A stretch of DNA of 64,000 nucleotides, from the NCBI RefSeq assembly GCF_003945545.1, contig NZ_CP029617.1:744001-808000 (forward strand). Direction: 5' to 3'. Positions 24,489 through 33,359 of this stretch are shown in pieces. Numbering within the stretch: position 1 is the first letter of the stretch; each line of letters starts with the position of its first letter. The stretch is from Streptomyces sp. WAC 01529 (GTDB taxonomy: Bacteria > Actinomycetota > Actinomycetes > Streptomycetales > Streptomycetaceae). The translations under genes were made by a program, and so were the position numbers. The notes below the pieces were generated by a model. The model ran no database searches and had not been told where the DNA came from. It saw nothing but the letters and a program-made list of their open reading frames with translations.

Positions 24489-25256
24489 TCAGCGGGCGAA
24501 GACCTCGAAGCCCACGGCCGGCCTGCCGCCGAAGCGCGGCGCCAGCGCCTCGGCGTTACCGGTCAGGAACTCACGGCAGTACTTCTCGGGGTCCTCGTCC
24601 GTCAACGCCTCGATGTACGTGCGGTGTTCGAGGAGCGAGGCCACCGAGCGGTCGAGGCCCGCCGAGGCGTCCGCCGCGTGCGTGGGCGTCGACGAACCGG
24701 CGACGGCGACCCACCGCACGCCGTTCCAGGGCTCAAGGCCCTGCTCGGCGATGAGCTCGGGGAAGATCCAGCGGTTGCCCGCGTCCGCCGCGGCATCGAG
24801 CGTGGCCCGGCCCACCGCCACGTGGTCGGGGGTGTTCCAGGCGACGCCGCCCCACGTGTCGCGGTGGTTGAGCGTGATGACCAGCTCGGGCCGGTGCCTG
24901 CGGATCGCGGCGGCGATGTCGCGGCGCAGCGCCGTGCCGTACTCGATGACGCCGTCCCTGTGGTCCAGGAACTCCACCGTGTCCACGCCGACGACGGCCG
25001 CGCTCGCCCGCTGCTCGCGCTCGCGCAGCGGGGCGCAGGTGGCCGGTTCGATCGAGTCGATGCCCGCTTCGCCGCGGCTCGCCAGGAGGTACGCGACGTC
25101 ACGGCCGCCGTCCGTCCAGCCGGCGATCGCCGCCGCGCACCCGTACTCCAGGTCGTCGGGGTGCGCGACGACAGCGAGGGCGCGCTGCCAGTCCTCGGGC
25201 ATGGGGGTGAGCTGGGCGGGCGCTGCGGCCCCGGCCGCGGTGTGCGAATCGGTCAT
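24489..25256 (-). CDS. PIG-L family deacetylase (LmbE-like)
   Basis: 255 residues from the ATG at 25256. The zinc-binding motif AHPDD (in ALAVVAHPDDLEYGCAAAIA) at about residue 33, and a distal ITLNHRDTWGG...DHVAVGRA with further His residues, define the PIG-L/LmbE N-acetylglucosaminyl deacetylase fold. In actinobacteria relatives include MshB (mycothiol synthesis) and Mca (mycothiol conjugate amidase). This one is shorter and its substrate is unknown. Zinc-dependent, cytosolic. Confidence 0.88.
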   Translation of the reverse strand: MTDSHTAAGAAAPAQLTPMPEDWQRALAVVAHPDDLEYGCAAAIAGWTDGGRDVAYLLASRGEAGIDSIEPATCAPLREREQRASAAVVGVDTVEFLDHRDGVIEYGTALRRDIAAAIRRHRPELVITLNHRDTWGGVAWNTPDHVAVGRATLDAAADAGNRWIFPELIAEQGLEPWNGVRWVAVAGSSTPTHAADASAGLDRSVASLLEHRTYIEALTDEDPEKYCREFLTGNAEALAPRFGGRPAVGFEVFAR

Positions 25257-25327
25257 GCCCCGCAGCCTAACCTCGGCCTCCGACAAGGAGTTGACAGCAT
25301 CTCAACGAGTGCCGAGAACCCGGCGCC

Positions 25328-26629
25328 TCACGCCTCCCCGCGCACCATCGCGAGCAGCCGGTCGAGGACCCTCGGTCCGCCCACCCGCAGCCCGTCGTGC
25401 TCGAACTCGTCCGTGACCCAGGTGCGCAGCCCCCGGACGGCACGCGCGGTGCGCAGCGAGTGCGCGGTGTCCACGTACAGGTCGTCGTGGTAGACCGCCG
25501 CGGCCACCGGCACCTCGTTCGCCGCGAGGCGGTCCACGTCGTACAGGCGCGGCCAGTCGGTGCGCGCCGCGAGCAGATCGGCGGTCTGGCGCAGCGGGCG
25601 CAGCGCCGGGTCGGCGTCGAACATCCAGCGCTGCACGGCCTCGCCGGTGAACAGCACCGGCTCGTCGCCCGCCAGGGCCTTGTCCGCGTCGAACCGCGGG
25701 AACTCCGCTCGCACCCGCTCGGCCGCCCAGGCCGTGGGCCGCTCCCCCTGGGCGTAGATCGCCTCGTGCAGGAGGGCGTAGAGCGGGTTGCCCGCGTACG
25801 AGAGGACGGCCTGCACGTTCTCCTGGAACGCGTCGGAGAGCGCGGGCCCCGACGGCGTACGCACGAACGCGTCCTCCAGGAGGTAGTGCAGGCGGTGGCT
25901 GCCGTCGCCCGCGCCGAGCAGGATGCCGAGGGACTGGAAGGCGGGGACGGTGAGCCGGTAGCCGCCGTTGAGGACCGGCTCGTGTTCGGCGAGGTGGGCG
26001 GCGATGCGGCGGGCGCGCTCGACGTCCTGCGGGTAGCGGGCGTAGTGCGCGGCGCTCTTGCGCGCCATGCGCGGGTAGGCCGCGCGGTACACGTCGTCGG
26101 CGTGGCCGTCGAGGGTGGGCAGGCCGCCGGTGATGAGCGCGGCGGCCAGGCCCTCGGGCGCCGCCGACAGGTAGTGCGTGGCGCAGAAGCCGCCGAAGCT
26201 CTGCCCGAGCACGGTCCAGGGGGCGCCGCCCGTCACCTCGGGGCGGATCGCCTCGCAGTCGCGGACGATGGAGTCGGCGCGGAAGCGCGCGAGGTAGGCG
26301 GCCTGTTCGCGCGGGCCGCCGCGGAGCGGGAGCGTCTGGCGGTTGGCGGGCGTGGAGCTGCCGGTGCCGCGCTGGTCGAGGAGGAGGACGCGGAAGTCCC
26401 GCAGGGCGCGGTCGAGCCAGGACTCCCTGCCGTGGAAGCGGGTCGCCCCGAAGCCGGGGCCGCCGGTCAGATAGACCAGCCAGGGCAGGTCCGCGCCGCC
26501 CCGCGACACGGAGACCACCTCACGGGCGTACAGCTCGATGCGCTCCCCCGCCGGCTCGTCGTGGTCGAGCGGCACGCTGAAGCGGCGGTCGGTGAGGACG
26601 ACTCCCGGCTGGCGGTACGTGACGGTCAA
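25328..26629 (-). CDS. alpha/beta hydrolase, proline iminopeptidase-like (S33)
   Basis: 433 residues from a TTG at 26629, chosen because AGGAG sits five bases upstream and the family-like sequence (TVTYRQPGVVLTDRRFSVPL) starts right there. Features are LVYLTGGPGFGATR (HGGPG-like), LLLDQRGTGSSTPA, the nucleophile elbow GQSFGGFCATHYL and a large cap domain, with VYHDDLYVD near the acid residue and a C-terminal DEFEHDGLRVGG His. Length fits the ~430-residue actinobacterial S33 peptidases. It cleaves N-terminal Pro or similar residues from peptides. Confidence 0.88.
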   Translation of the reverse strand: MTVTYRQPGVVLTDRRFSVPLDHDEPAGERIELYAREVVSVSRGGADLPWLVYLTGGPGFGATRFHGRESWLDRALRDFRVLLLDQRGTGSSTPANRQTLPLRGGPREQAAYLARFRADSIVRDCEAIRPEVTGGAPWTVLGQSFGGFCATHYLSAAPEGLAAALITGGLPTLDGHADDVYRAAYPRMARKSAAHYARYPQDVERARRIAAHLAEHEPVLNGGYRLTVPAFQSLGILLGAGDGSHRLHYLLEDAFVRTPSGPALSDAFQENVQAVLSYAGNPLYALLHEAIYAQGERPTAWAAERVRAEFPRFDADKALAGDEPVLFTGEAVQRWMFDADPALRPLRQTADLLAARTDWPRLYDVDRLAANEVPVAAAVYHDDLYVDTAHSLRTARAVRGLRTWVTDEFEHDGLRVGGPRVLDRLLAMVRGEA

Positions 26630-26811
26630 GGCTGCTCCTGGGCGCTCGGTCGAAGGCGGGACTGCGGCCCCAGTCCAGCACACGAGGTGACACCGCCGGG
26701 TGGCAGGCGGCACGGCAGCGGACCGGTACCGGGTGACCACCGATGACTCCCGCGGCGCTCCCCTGCCGCGTACCCTGCACCCATCCGATGATCGACGAGG
26801 AGGAACCCGCG

Positions 26812-27573
26812 ATGCGTGTCGCCCTGTTCCTGACCTGTGTCAACGACACGCTCTATCCGGACACGGGCCGCGCGGTGGTGAAACTCCTGACCAGACTGGG
26901 AGTTGAGGTCGACTTCCCGATGGCGCAGACCTGTTGCGGACAGGCGCACTACAACACGGGCTATCGGCATCAGGCGGAACCGCTCGCCCGGCATTTCTCC
27001 GATGTCTTCGGGTCGGACGCGTACGACGCGATCGTGACGCCGTCCGGTTCGTGCGGGGCGATGGTGCGCGAGCTGTATCCCCGCATGGGGGAGCGGGCGC
27101 GGGCCGAGGGGCGCGGGGGCGGCCTCGCGCGCAAGCTCGCGCCGGTGGTCCCGAAGACGTACGAACTGAGCGAGTTCCTGGTGGACGTCCTCGGTGTGAC
27201 GGATGTCGGGGCGTACTACCCGCACAAGGTCACCTACCACCCGACCTGCCACGGTCTGCGGCCACTCGCGCTCGGCGAGCGGCCCACTCGGCTGCTCCGG
27301 GCGGTCAGGGGACTCGAACTCGTGGAGCTGCCCGGCGCCGAGGAGTGCTGCGGGTTCGGCGGCACCTTCGCCCTGAAGAACCCCGATGTCTCGGCGGCGA
27401 TGGGCATGGACAAGGTCAGGCACGCCGAGTCGACCGGCGCCGAGGTGCTGTGCGCGGCGGACAACTCCTGTCTGATGCACATCGGCGGCACGATGGCCCG
27501 GCTCAGGAGCGGCGTACGCCCCGTTCACCTCGCGGAGATCCTGGCGAGCACGGAAGAGGAGACCCTGTCATGA
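26812..27573 (+). CDS. lutA: L-lactate oxidation complex subunit LutA
   Basis: 253 residues, ATG with GAGGAGGAACC upstream. Two cysteine-rich CCG modules: TCCGQAHYNTG...SGSCGAM and the second HPTCHG...ECCGFGG...CAADNSCLMH. These bind an unusual Fe-S cofactor. LutA is the (Fe-S)-binding oxidoreductase subunit of LutABC, which oxidises L-lactate to pyruvate. First gene of a three-gene operon; the ATG of lutB overlaps its stop by 4 bp. Confidence 0.92.
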   Translation: MRVALFLTCVNDTLYPDTGRAVVKLLTRLGVEVDFPMAQTCCGQAHYNTGYRHQAEPLARHFSDVFGSDAYDAIVTPSGSCGAMVRELYPRMGERARAEGRGGGLARKLAPVVPKTYELSEFLVDVLGVTDVGAYYPHKVTYHPTCHGLRPLALGERPTRLLRAVRGLELVELPGAEECCGFGGTFALKNPDVSAAMGMDKVRHAESTGAEVLCAADNSCLMHIGGTMARLRSGVRPVHLAEILASTEEETLS

Positions 27574-29057
27574 GCGGCGGCACGTTCGTGGGCATGCCCG
27601 CCTTCCCCGAGGCCGCCCACGCGGCGGTCGGCGACCGGACCCTGCGCGCCAACCTGCGCCACGCGACCCACACCATCCGCGACAAACGCGCGAAGGCCGT
27701 CGCCGAGCTGGCCGACTGGGCGGAGCTGCGCGAGGCGGGCAAGCGCATCAAGGACCACACACTGCGCCATCTCGACCGCTACCTCGTCCAGTTGGAGGAG
27801 TCCGTGGTCCGCGCCGGGGGCACCGTGCACTGGGCCGTGGACGCCGACGAGGCGAACCGCATCGTCGCGGACCTCGTCAAGGCGACCGGTGAGAGGGAGG
27901 TCGTCAAGGTCAAGTCGATGGCCACCCAGGAGATCGGTCTCAACGAAGCACTCGAGGCGGAGGGCATTCACGCCTACGAGACGGACCTCGCCGAGCTGAT
28001 CGTGCAGCTCGGCGAGGACCGGCCCTCGCACATCCTCGTGCCGGCGATCCACCGCAACCGCGGCGAGATCCGTGACATCTTCCGCGAGAAGATGGGCAGT
28101 TGGGGCCGCCCGGCACCCGAGGGGCTGACCGATGTGCCCGCCGAGCTGGCCGAGGCCGCGCGCCTGCATCTGCGGGAGAAGTTCCTGCGCGCGAAGGTGG
28201 GTGTCTCCGGGGCGAACTTCATGGTCGCGGAGACCGGCACGCTGGTCGTCGTGGAGTCGGAGGGCAACGGCCGGATGTGCCTGACCCTGCCGGAGACGCT
28301 GATCTCCGTGGTCGGCATCGAGAAGGTCGTCCCGGCCTGGCGCGACCTGGAGGTCTTCCTCCAGACGCTCCCCCGCTCCTCGACGGCCGAGCGCATGAAC
28401 CCGTACACCTCGATGTGGACCGGCACCACCGACCAGGACGGCCCGAGCGCCTTCCACCTGGTCCTGCTCGACAACGGCCGCACCGACACCCTCGCCGACG
28501 AGGTGGGCCGCCAGGCCCTGCGCTGCATCCGCTGCTCGGCGTGTCTGAACGTGTGCCCGGTCTACGAGCGGGCGGGCGGGCACGCGTACGGCTCGGTCTA
28601 TCCGGGCCCGATCGGCGCGATCCTCAGCCCGCAGCTGCGGGGCACGCGGAGCGAGATCGACGCCTCCTTGCCGTACGCGTCCTCGCTCTGCGGGGCCTGC
28701 TACGAGGTGTGTCCGGTCGCCATCGACATCCCCGAGGTCCTGGTGCATCTGCGGGAGCGGGTGGTGCAGGGCGGCGAGGTCACCCGGCGCGGCGTGAAGG
28801 TGACGCTGAAGCCGGCGAAGGGACACGCGGCGGAACGGGCGGCGATGCGGGCGGCGGGCCTGGCGTTCGCCCGCCCGGGGGTGCTGCGCCTCGGCCAGCG
28901 GCTCGCCTCGCGCACCCGGCGGCTCCATCCCCGTACGCTGCCGGGCCCCGGGCGGGCCTGGAGCGCGACCCGGGACCTGCCGAAGGTCCCCGCGGAGCCC
29001 TTCCGCGACTGGTGGCAGCGCACGCACGGCACAGCGACCGAGGGGGACGGAGAGTGA
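27570..29057 (+). CDS. lutB: L-lactate oxidation iron-sulfur protein LutB
   Basis: 495 residues. The N-terminal DUF162/LutB domain (VKVKSMATQEIGLNEALE, VGVSGANFMVAETGTLV) is followed by two 4Fe-4S motifs, CIRCSACLNVCPVY (about residue 320) and CGACYEVCPV (about 375). It transfers electrons in the LutABC complex and overlaps both neighbours by 4 bp, so the three proteins should be made in equal amounts. Confidence 0.93.
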   Translation: MSGGTFVGMPAFPEAAHAAVGDRTLRANLRHATHTIRDKRAKAVAELADWAELREAGKRIKDHTLRHLDRYLVQLEESVVRAGGTVHWAVDADEANRIVADLVKATGEREVVKVKSMATQEIGLNEALEAEGIHAYETDLAELIVQLGEDRPSHILVPAIHRNRGEIRDIFREKMGSWGRPAPEGLTDVPAELAEAARLHLREKFLRAKVGVSGANFMVAETGTLVVVESEGNGRMCLTLPETLISVVGIEKVVPAWRDLEVFLQTLPRSSTAERMNPYTSMWTGTTDQDGPSAFHLVLLDNGRTDTLADEVGRQALRCIRCSACLNVCPVYERAGGHAYGSVYPGPIGAILSPQLRGTRSEIDASLPYASSLCGACYEVCPVAIDIPEVLVHLRERVVQGGEVTRRGVKVTLKPAKGHAAERAAMRAAGLAFARPGVLRLGQRLASRTRRLHPRTLPGPGRAWSATRDLPKVPAEPFRDWWQRTHGTATEGDGE

Positions 29058-29701
29058 GCGGCAGGGACCGGATCCTCGGCCGGGTGCGGCGGGCACTGGC
29101 GGATGTGGCGGACGACGGCACCCCGTACGAGCGGGTGGTGGACCGCGGCTATCTGCGGCAACACGGCGAGCGCACCGCCGGACAGACCGTCGACCTGCTC
29201 GCCGAGAACCTGGCGGACTACCGCGCGCTCGTGCACCGCTGCGCCGAAGGGGAACTGCCTCACCTGCTGGCGCGGCTGCTCGCCGAGCGCGGCTCCCGGA
29301 GGGTGCTCGTGCCGCCCGGCCTGCCCCCGCACTGGCTGACTGCCGCCGCTCTCCCGCTCGTCCACGACCGCGCCGCGAGCACCCCGCGCGAGCTGGACGA
29401 GGTGGACAGTGTCGTCACCGGCTGCGCGGTCGCCGTCGCCGAGACCGGCACGCTCGTCCTCGACGGCTCCCCGGACCAGGGCCGCCGCCGCATCACCCTC
29501 GTCCCCGACCACCACATCTGTGTCGTACGCGTCCCCGGCCAGGTCGTCTCGTCGGTGCCGCAGGCCCTCGAACGGCTGGCGCCCGCGCGGCCGCTGACCT
29601 GGATCTCGGGACCGTCCGCGACCAGCGACATCGAGCTGGACCGGGTCGAGGGGGTGCATGGGCCGCGCACCCTGGAGGTGGTGCTGGTGAGCGGTGGGTG
29701 A
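29054..29701 (+). CDS. lutC: lactate utilization protein C
   Basis: 215 residues from a GTG overlapping the lutB stop (GTGA). The LutC/DUF162 features SVVTGCAVAVAETGTLVLDG, RRRITLVPDHHICVV and WISGPSATSDIELDRVEGVHGP are clear. It completes LutABC. No lutR-type GntR regulator or lactate permease is adjacent, so regulation is not visible here. Confidence 0.92.
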   Translation: MSGRDRILGRVRRALADVADDGTPYERVVDRGYLRQHGERTAGQTVDLLAENLADYRALVHRCAEGELPHLLARLLAERGSRRVLVPPGLPPHWLTAAALPLVHDRAASTPRELDEVDSVVTGCAVAVAETGTLVLDGSPDQGRRRITLVPDHHICVVRVPGQVVSSVPQALERLAPARPLTWISGPSATSDIELDRVEGVHGPRTLEVVLVSGG

Positions 29702-29724
29702 CGGGCGCGGCTAGCGTAAAGGTC

Positions 29725-30888
29725 ATGATCCGGTTCGAGCAGGTGACCAAGCGCTATCCGGACGGCACGACGGCCGTGGACGATCTCTCCTTCGAGGTCG
29801 CCGAGGGCGAACTGGTCACGCTCGTCGGCCCGTCCGGCTGCGGCAAGACCACGACGATGATGATGGTGAACCGCCTCATCGAGCCCACGTCGGGCCGCAT
29901 CTTCGTGAACGGCGAGAACATCGCCGACGTGGACCCGGTGCGGCTGCGCCGCCGCATCGGTTACGTCATCCAGCAGGTCGGCCTCTTCCCGCACCGCACG
30001 GTCCTCGACAACACGGCGACCGTTCCCGCGCTCATCGGCTGGAAGAAGGCCAGGGCGAGGGCCCGGGCGGCCGAACTGCTCGACCTGGTGGGCCTTGACC
30101 CGAAGACTTTCGGCTCCCGCTACCCCGAGCAGCTCTCCGGCGGCCAGCGCCAGCGCGTCGGTGTGGCGCGGGCACTGGCGGCCGACCCGCCCGTCCTGCT
30201 CATGGACGAGCCGTTCGGCGCGGTCGACCCGGTGGTGCGCGAACAGTTGCAGGACGAGTTCCTGCGGATGCAGGCGGCCGTGCGCAAGACGGTCCTCCTG
30301 GTCACGCACGACATCGAGGAGGCGGTCCGCCTCGGCGACCGCATCGCGGTGTACGGCCAGGGACGTATCGAACAGTTCGACACCCCGGGGGCGGTGCTCG
30401 GGGCGCCCGCGACGCCGTACGTCGCCGAGTTCGTTGGCGCCGACCGCGGTCTGAAGCGGCTCTCGGTGACCGAGATCCAGACGGACGATCTGGAGGCGCC
30501 GCCGCTCGCCCGCCTCGACGAGCCCGCCGCGCAGGCCGCGGCACGGCTGCGCGAGGAGGCGGCGCGGTGGGCCGTCGTCCTGGACGAGGACGGCGATCTG
30601 CACGGCTGGGTGGGCGTCGACGAGGTGGCGCTGGCCGGCACGGGCGGGACGGTCGGCGATCTGGCGCACCGCATGAACTCCTGGGTGCCGGTGGGCGCGC
30701 CGCTCAAGCAGGCGTTCGGCGTGATGCTCCAGCACGACGCGGGCTGGGTGGCGGTCCTCGACGGGGCGCGCTTCCTCGGCGTCCTGACCCCGGCGAAACT
30801 GCACGAGGCCCTGCGCCGCTCGGTGGACGCGGACGCGCAGGGCGTGGCGCGGGACGAGGTGGAATTCGACTCGGTCGCCGACGCGTGA
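29725..30888 (+). CDS. glycine betaine/choline (Opu) ABC transporter ATPase with CBS domains
   Basis: 387 residues. Walker A GPSGCGKTT, signature QLSGGQRQRVGVARAL, Walker B LLMDEPFGAVDP and H-loop VTHDIEEAV match the OpuCA/ProV branch. A C-terminal CBS pair (about residues 265-375; AVVLDEDGDLHGWVGVDEVAL, GWVAVLDGARFLGVLTPAKL) is the usual osmotic/ionic-strength sensor. Its partner permease and binding-protein genes are on the opposite strand and face it, an unusual arrangement for Opu systems. Confidence 0.9.
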   Translation: MIRFEQVTKRYPDGTTAVDDLSFEVAEGELVTLVGPSGCGKTTTMMMVNRLIEPTSGRIFVNGENIADVDPVRLRRRIGYVIQQVGLFPHRTVLDNTATVPALIGWKKARARARAAELLDLVGLDPKTFGSRYPEQLSGGQRQRVGVARALAADPPVLLMDEPFGAVDPVVREQLQDEFLRMQAAVRKTVLLVTHDIEEAVRLGDRIAVYGQGRIEQFDTPGAVLGAPATPYVAEFVGADRGLKRLSVTEIQTDDLEAPPLARLDEPAAQAAARLREEAARWAVVLDEDGDLHGWVGVDEVALAGTGGTVGDLAHRMNSWVPVGAPLKQAFGVMLQHDAGWVAVLDGARFLGVLTPAKLHEALRRSVDADAQGVARDEVEFDSVADA

Positions 30889-30889
30889 A

Positions 30890-30908
30890 GCGCCCCTGGA
30901 AGGGGCGC
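30890..30908. terminator. hairpin terminator between convergent Opu genes
   Basis: GCGCCCCT-GGA-AGGGGCGC, 8-bp perfect arms starting two bases after the ATPase stop codon. It separates the plus-strand ATPase from the minus-strand binding-protein gene and forms the left end of the dispersed intergenic sequence at 30890-30946. Confidence 0.6.
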
Positions 30909-30946
30909 GGGGAACTGCGCGACAAGCCACGACGCGCCCGCAGCGG
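30890..30946. repeat. dispersed Streptomyces intergenic element
   Basis: After the hairpin, AGGGGCGCGGGGAACTGCGC and GACAAGCCACGACGCGCCCG follow. This sequence is recognisable from memory as a hairpin-plus-tail unit that recurs between genes in many Streptomyces chromosomes. Its function is unknown; 3'-end processing or termination has been the natural guess. Confidence 0.45.
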
Positions 30947-30951
30947 AGGGT

Positions 30952-31890
30952 TCACAGCAGCCCCTTGTCCTCCAGATAGTTCCGCGCCACGTCCTGAGGC
31001 AACCTCCGCCAACTGTCCACCCGCTCATTCATGGCCGCGAGGTCGGCCGTGGTCAGCACGGAGTTGAGCCGCCCGAGCGCACCCGCGACGCCCCCACTGC
31101 CGGCCCGCGAGCGATTGACGACCGGCACGATGTAGTCGGCGTTCTGCAACCGCTTGTCGTCCTTGAGAAGTACGAGCCCGAAGTCGTCGAGGGTCGCGTC
31201 GGTGGACGTGGTGAGCACCATCTGGTCCTGTCCGCTCTGCACGGCCTTCTTCGCCTGCGTCGTGCCGACGCCCTTCGGGTCGACGCCCGTGATGTCGATG
31301 CCGTAGACCTTCTTCAGACCGGGCGCGCAGTAGGGGCGCCGGACGCATTCGTCGCCGGCCGCGAGGCGCACCTTCAGGCCCGACCTGCCGAGGTCGCCGA
31401 GGGTCTTCAGCCGATGCTGCCGGGCGTACGACGCGGCGACGGCGAAGGCGTTCTGGTCGACGGCCTCGCCGGGGTCGAGGACGGTCAGGCCGCGCGGCGC
31501 GGCGAGGCGGCGCAGGGCCCGCATGGTCGTGTCGAGGTCGGGCGAGCCGACGGGCCGCGCGTCGGCGCCGTTCTTCTTGGCGTTCAGCCAGTCCGCGAAG
31601 GTCGCCGCGTACTCGGGCACGACATCGATCTGGCCGGACTCCAAGGCGGGTTCGTACAGCTCGCGGTTGGCGACGGAGAGGATCCGCGTGCCGTATCCGG
31701 CCTTGTTCAGGAGCAGCGCGTACATCTGAGCGAGCAGGTCGGACTCGGTGAAGCCCGCGGAGCCGACGACGAGGTTCTTGCTGTCGCCGGGGGGCGCGGT
31801 GACCTCGCCCCGGTTCTCCAGCGAGGGCCCGGACGCGCAGCCCGCCGTGAGGGTGAGGAGAGCCGCTGCCAGGGCGGCGCGGCGCCTCAT
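30952..31890 (-). CDS. glycine betaine/choline-binding lipoprotein (OpuCC/OsmF-like)
   Basis: 312 residues. The signal peptide ends with lipobox LTAGC. The mature domain has NLVVGSAGFTESDLLAQMYALLLNKAGY, PEYAATFADWLN, LAAGDECVRRPYCAPGLKKVYG and DQMVLTTSTDATLDDFGLVLLKDDK, typical of OpuAC-type substrate-binding proteins. It delivers compatible solutes or choline-like compounds to the two permeases encoded just upstream (ATGA overlap with the first). Confidence 0.9.
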   Translation of the reverse strand: MRRRAALAAALLTLTAGCASGPSLENRGEVTAPPGDSKNLVVGSAGFTESDLLAQMYALLLNKAGYGTRILSVANRELYEPALESGQIDVVPEYAATFADWLNAKKNGADARPVGSPDLDTTMRALRRLAAPRGLTVLDPGEAVDQNAFAVAASYARQHRLKTLGDLGRSGLKVRLAAGDECVRRPYCAPGLKKVYGIDITGVDPKGVGTTQAKKAVQSGQDQMVLTTSTDATLDDFGLVLLKDDKRLQNADYIVPVVNRSRAGSGGVAGALGRLNSVLTTADLAAMNERVDSWRRLPQDVARNYLEDKGLL

Positions 31891-32567
31891 CCGGCGCTCC
31901 CCCGCCGCCGCGTCCACCCGGGCGCGAGCCGCTCGGCCACCTCGAAGACCCCTTCGACGAGCAGCGCGAACACGGCCACGAGCATGGCGCCCGCCACGAC
32001 CTGCGGGGTGCTCGCCAGGTTGAAGCCCGCGGTGATGATCCGGCCGAGCCCGCCGCCGCCCGCGAGCGCGGCGATGGTGGCGGTGGCGACGAGCTGCACG
32101 GCGGCGATGCGGACGCCGCTGAGCACCAGGGGGAGCGCGAGCGGCAGTTCGACCTGCCGGAGCAGCTGAGGCCCAGTCATTCCCATGCCGCGCGCCGCCC
32201 GCACCACGCTCTGGTCGACGCCGCGCATGCCGACGTAGGCGTTGGTGAGCAGCGGGGGCACGGCGAAGAGCACGAGGGCGACGACGGTGGGGCCCTCGCC
32301 CCACCGGCCGAGCGGGGTGAGGAGCAGCAGGACGAGCACCGCGAAGGTGGGCACCGCGCGGCCGACGTTGGAGATGTTCACGGCGAGGGCGCCGCCCTTG
32401 CCGAGGTGGCCGAGGACGAGCGCGACGGGCAAGGCGATCAGGCAGCTGATCAGGAGGCAGACGACGGTGAGTACGAGGTGCTGGGTGAGCCGGTGCCAGA
32501 TGCCGTCGTCGCCCGCCCAGTGCGCGGAGTCGCCGAGCCAGGCCAAGGCGTCGCCGAGTGTCTTCAT
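31887..32567 (-). CDS. Opu-type ABC transporter permease
   Basis: 226 residues, with about five membrane segments and the EAA-like loop SVVRAARGMGMTGPQLLRQVELPLALPL. Family features include NVGRAVPTFAVLVLLL, PPLLTNAYVGMRGVDQ and ALAGGGGLGRIITAGF. The start overlaps the preceding permease stop and the end overlaps the lipoprotein start, so all three are coupled. Probably forms a heterodimer with the next permease. Confidence 0.9.
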   Translation of the reverse strand: MKTLGDALAWLGDSAHWAGDDGIWHRLTQHLVLTVVCLLISCLIALPVALVLGHLGKGGALAVNISNVGRAVPTFAVLVLLLLTPLGRWGEGPTVVALVLFAVPPLLTNAYVGMRGVDQSVVRAARGMGMTGPQLLRQVELPLALPLVLSGVRIAAVQLVATATIAALAGGGGLGRIITAGFNLASTPQVVAGAMLVAVFALLVEGVFEVAERLAPGWTRRRGSAG

Positions 32568-33253
32568 GAGCGGGCCGCCCTCGACGCTCTTTCCCAGGGG
32601 GTGAGGACGCGCTGCACACCGAGGAGCAGCACGTCGGCGGCGACGGCGATGACGACGCAGAGCACGGAGGCGGTGAGCACCTGGGCCTTGAAGTAGGTGT
32701 TCATGCCCGCGTAGATGAGGTTGCCGAGCCCGCCGAAGCCGACGATCGCGCCGACGGTGACCAGGGAGACGGCGGAGACCATGGCGATGCGGAGCCCGGC
32801 CATGGCGGCGGGCAGCGCGAGGGGCAGTTCGACCGCGAGGAGGAGGCGGACCGGGCCGTACCCCATACCGCGGGCGGCCTGCCGGGTGTCCTCGGGGACC
32901 GCGCGGAGTCCGGCGAGGATGTTCCGTACGAGCAGGGTGAGCGAGTAGAGGACGAGGCCCGCGACGACGAGGGACGCGGAGAGTCCGTACACCGGAAGCA
33001 GCAGCGAGAACATCGCGAGGGAGGGGATGGTGTACAAGACGGTGGTGAGCGCGAGGACGGGGCCCGCGGCCCATCCCCAGCGGCGGGCGAGCACGGCGAG
33101 GGGCACGGCGATGACCAGCGCGATCAGGACGGAGAGGACGGTCAGCTGGAGGTGCTGGACGACCGCGTCGAGCAGGATCTGGCGGCGGGTGCTCAGATAT
33201 TCGCCGCAGATCCACTCGTTGCGCGCGAGGCAGTCGTCGGGAGGCGCGGTCAC
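32564..33253 (-). CDS. Opu-type ABC transporter permease
   Basis: 229 residues from the GTG at 33253; a TTG at 33265 is an alternative four codons longer, and neither has a strong ribosome site. Membrane segments and the loop EDTRQAARGMGYGPVRLLLAVELPLALP match OpuCB/OpuCD. Other features are LTTVLYTIPSLAMFSLLLPVYGLS and GAIVGFGGLGNLIYAGMNTYF. First gene of the permease-permease-binding protein operon. Confidence 0.87.
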   Translation of the reverse strand: MTAPPDDCLARNEWICGEYLSTRRQILLDAVVQHLQLTVLSVLIALVIAVPLAVLARRWGWAAGPVLALTTVLYTIPSLAMFSLLLPVYGLSASLVVAGLVLYSLTLLVRNILAGLRAVPEDTRQAARGMGYGPVRLLLAVELPLALPAAMAGLRIAMVSAVSLVTVGAIVGFGGLGNLIYAGMNTYFKAQVLTASVLCVVIAVAADVLLLGVQRVLTPWERASRAARS

Positions 33254-33359
33254 CCGTCCATTCAAGGCCGCGGTGGCGGGCGGCGGCTCGTTCTGGTGAC
33301 CCGTACGGGCGCGCCCCTTCCAGGCACCGAGGTGGGCGTGGCACCGCCGGGCCCGGGGG

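Noticed and set aside
25255..25280. IdeR/DmdR-like iron box near the PIG-L gene (AGCCTAACCTCGG)
   Set aside because: Only part of one half-site fits TTAGGTTAGGCTAACCTAA; not enough to call.
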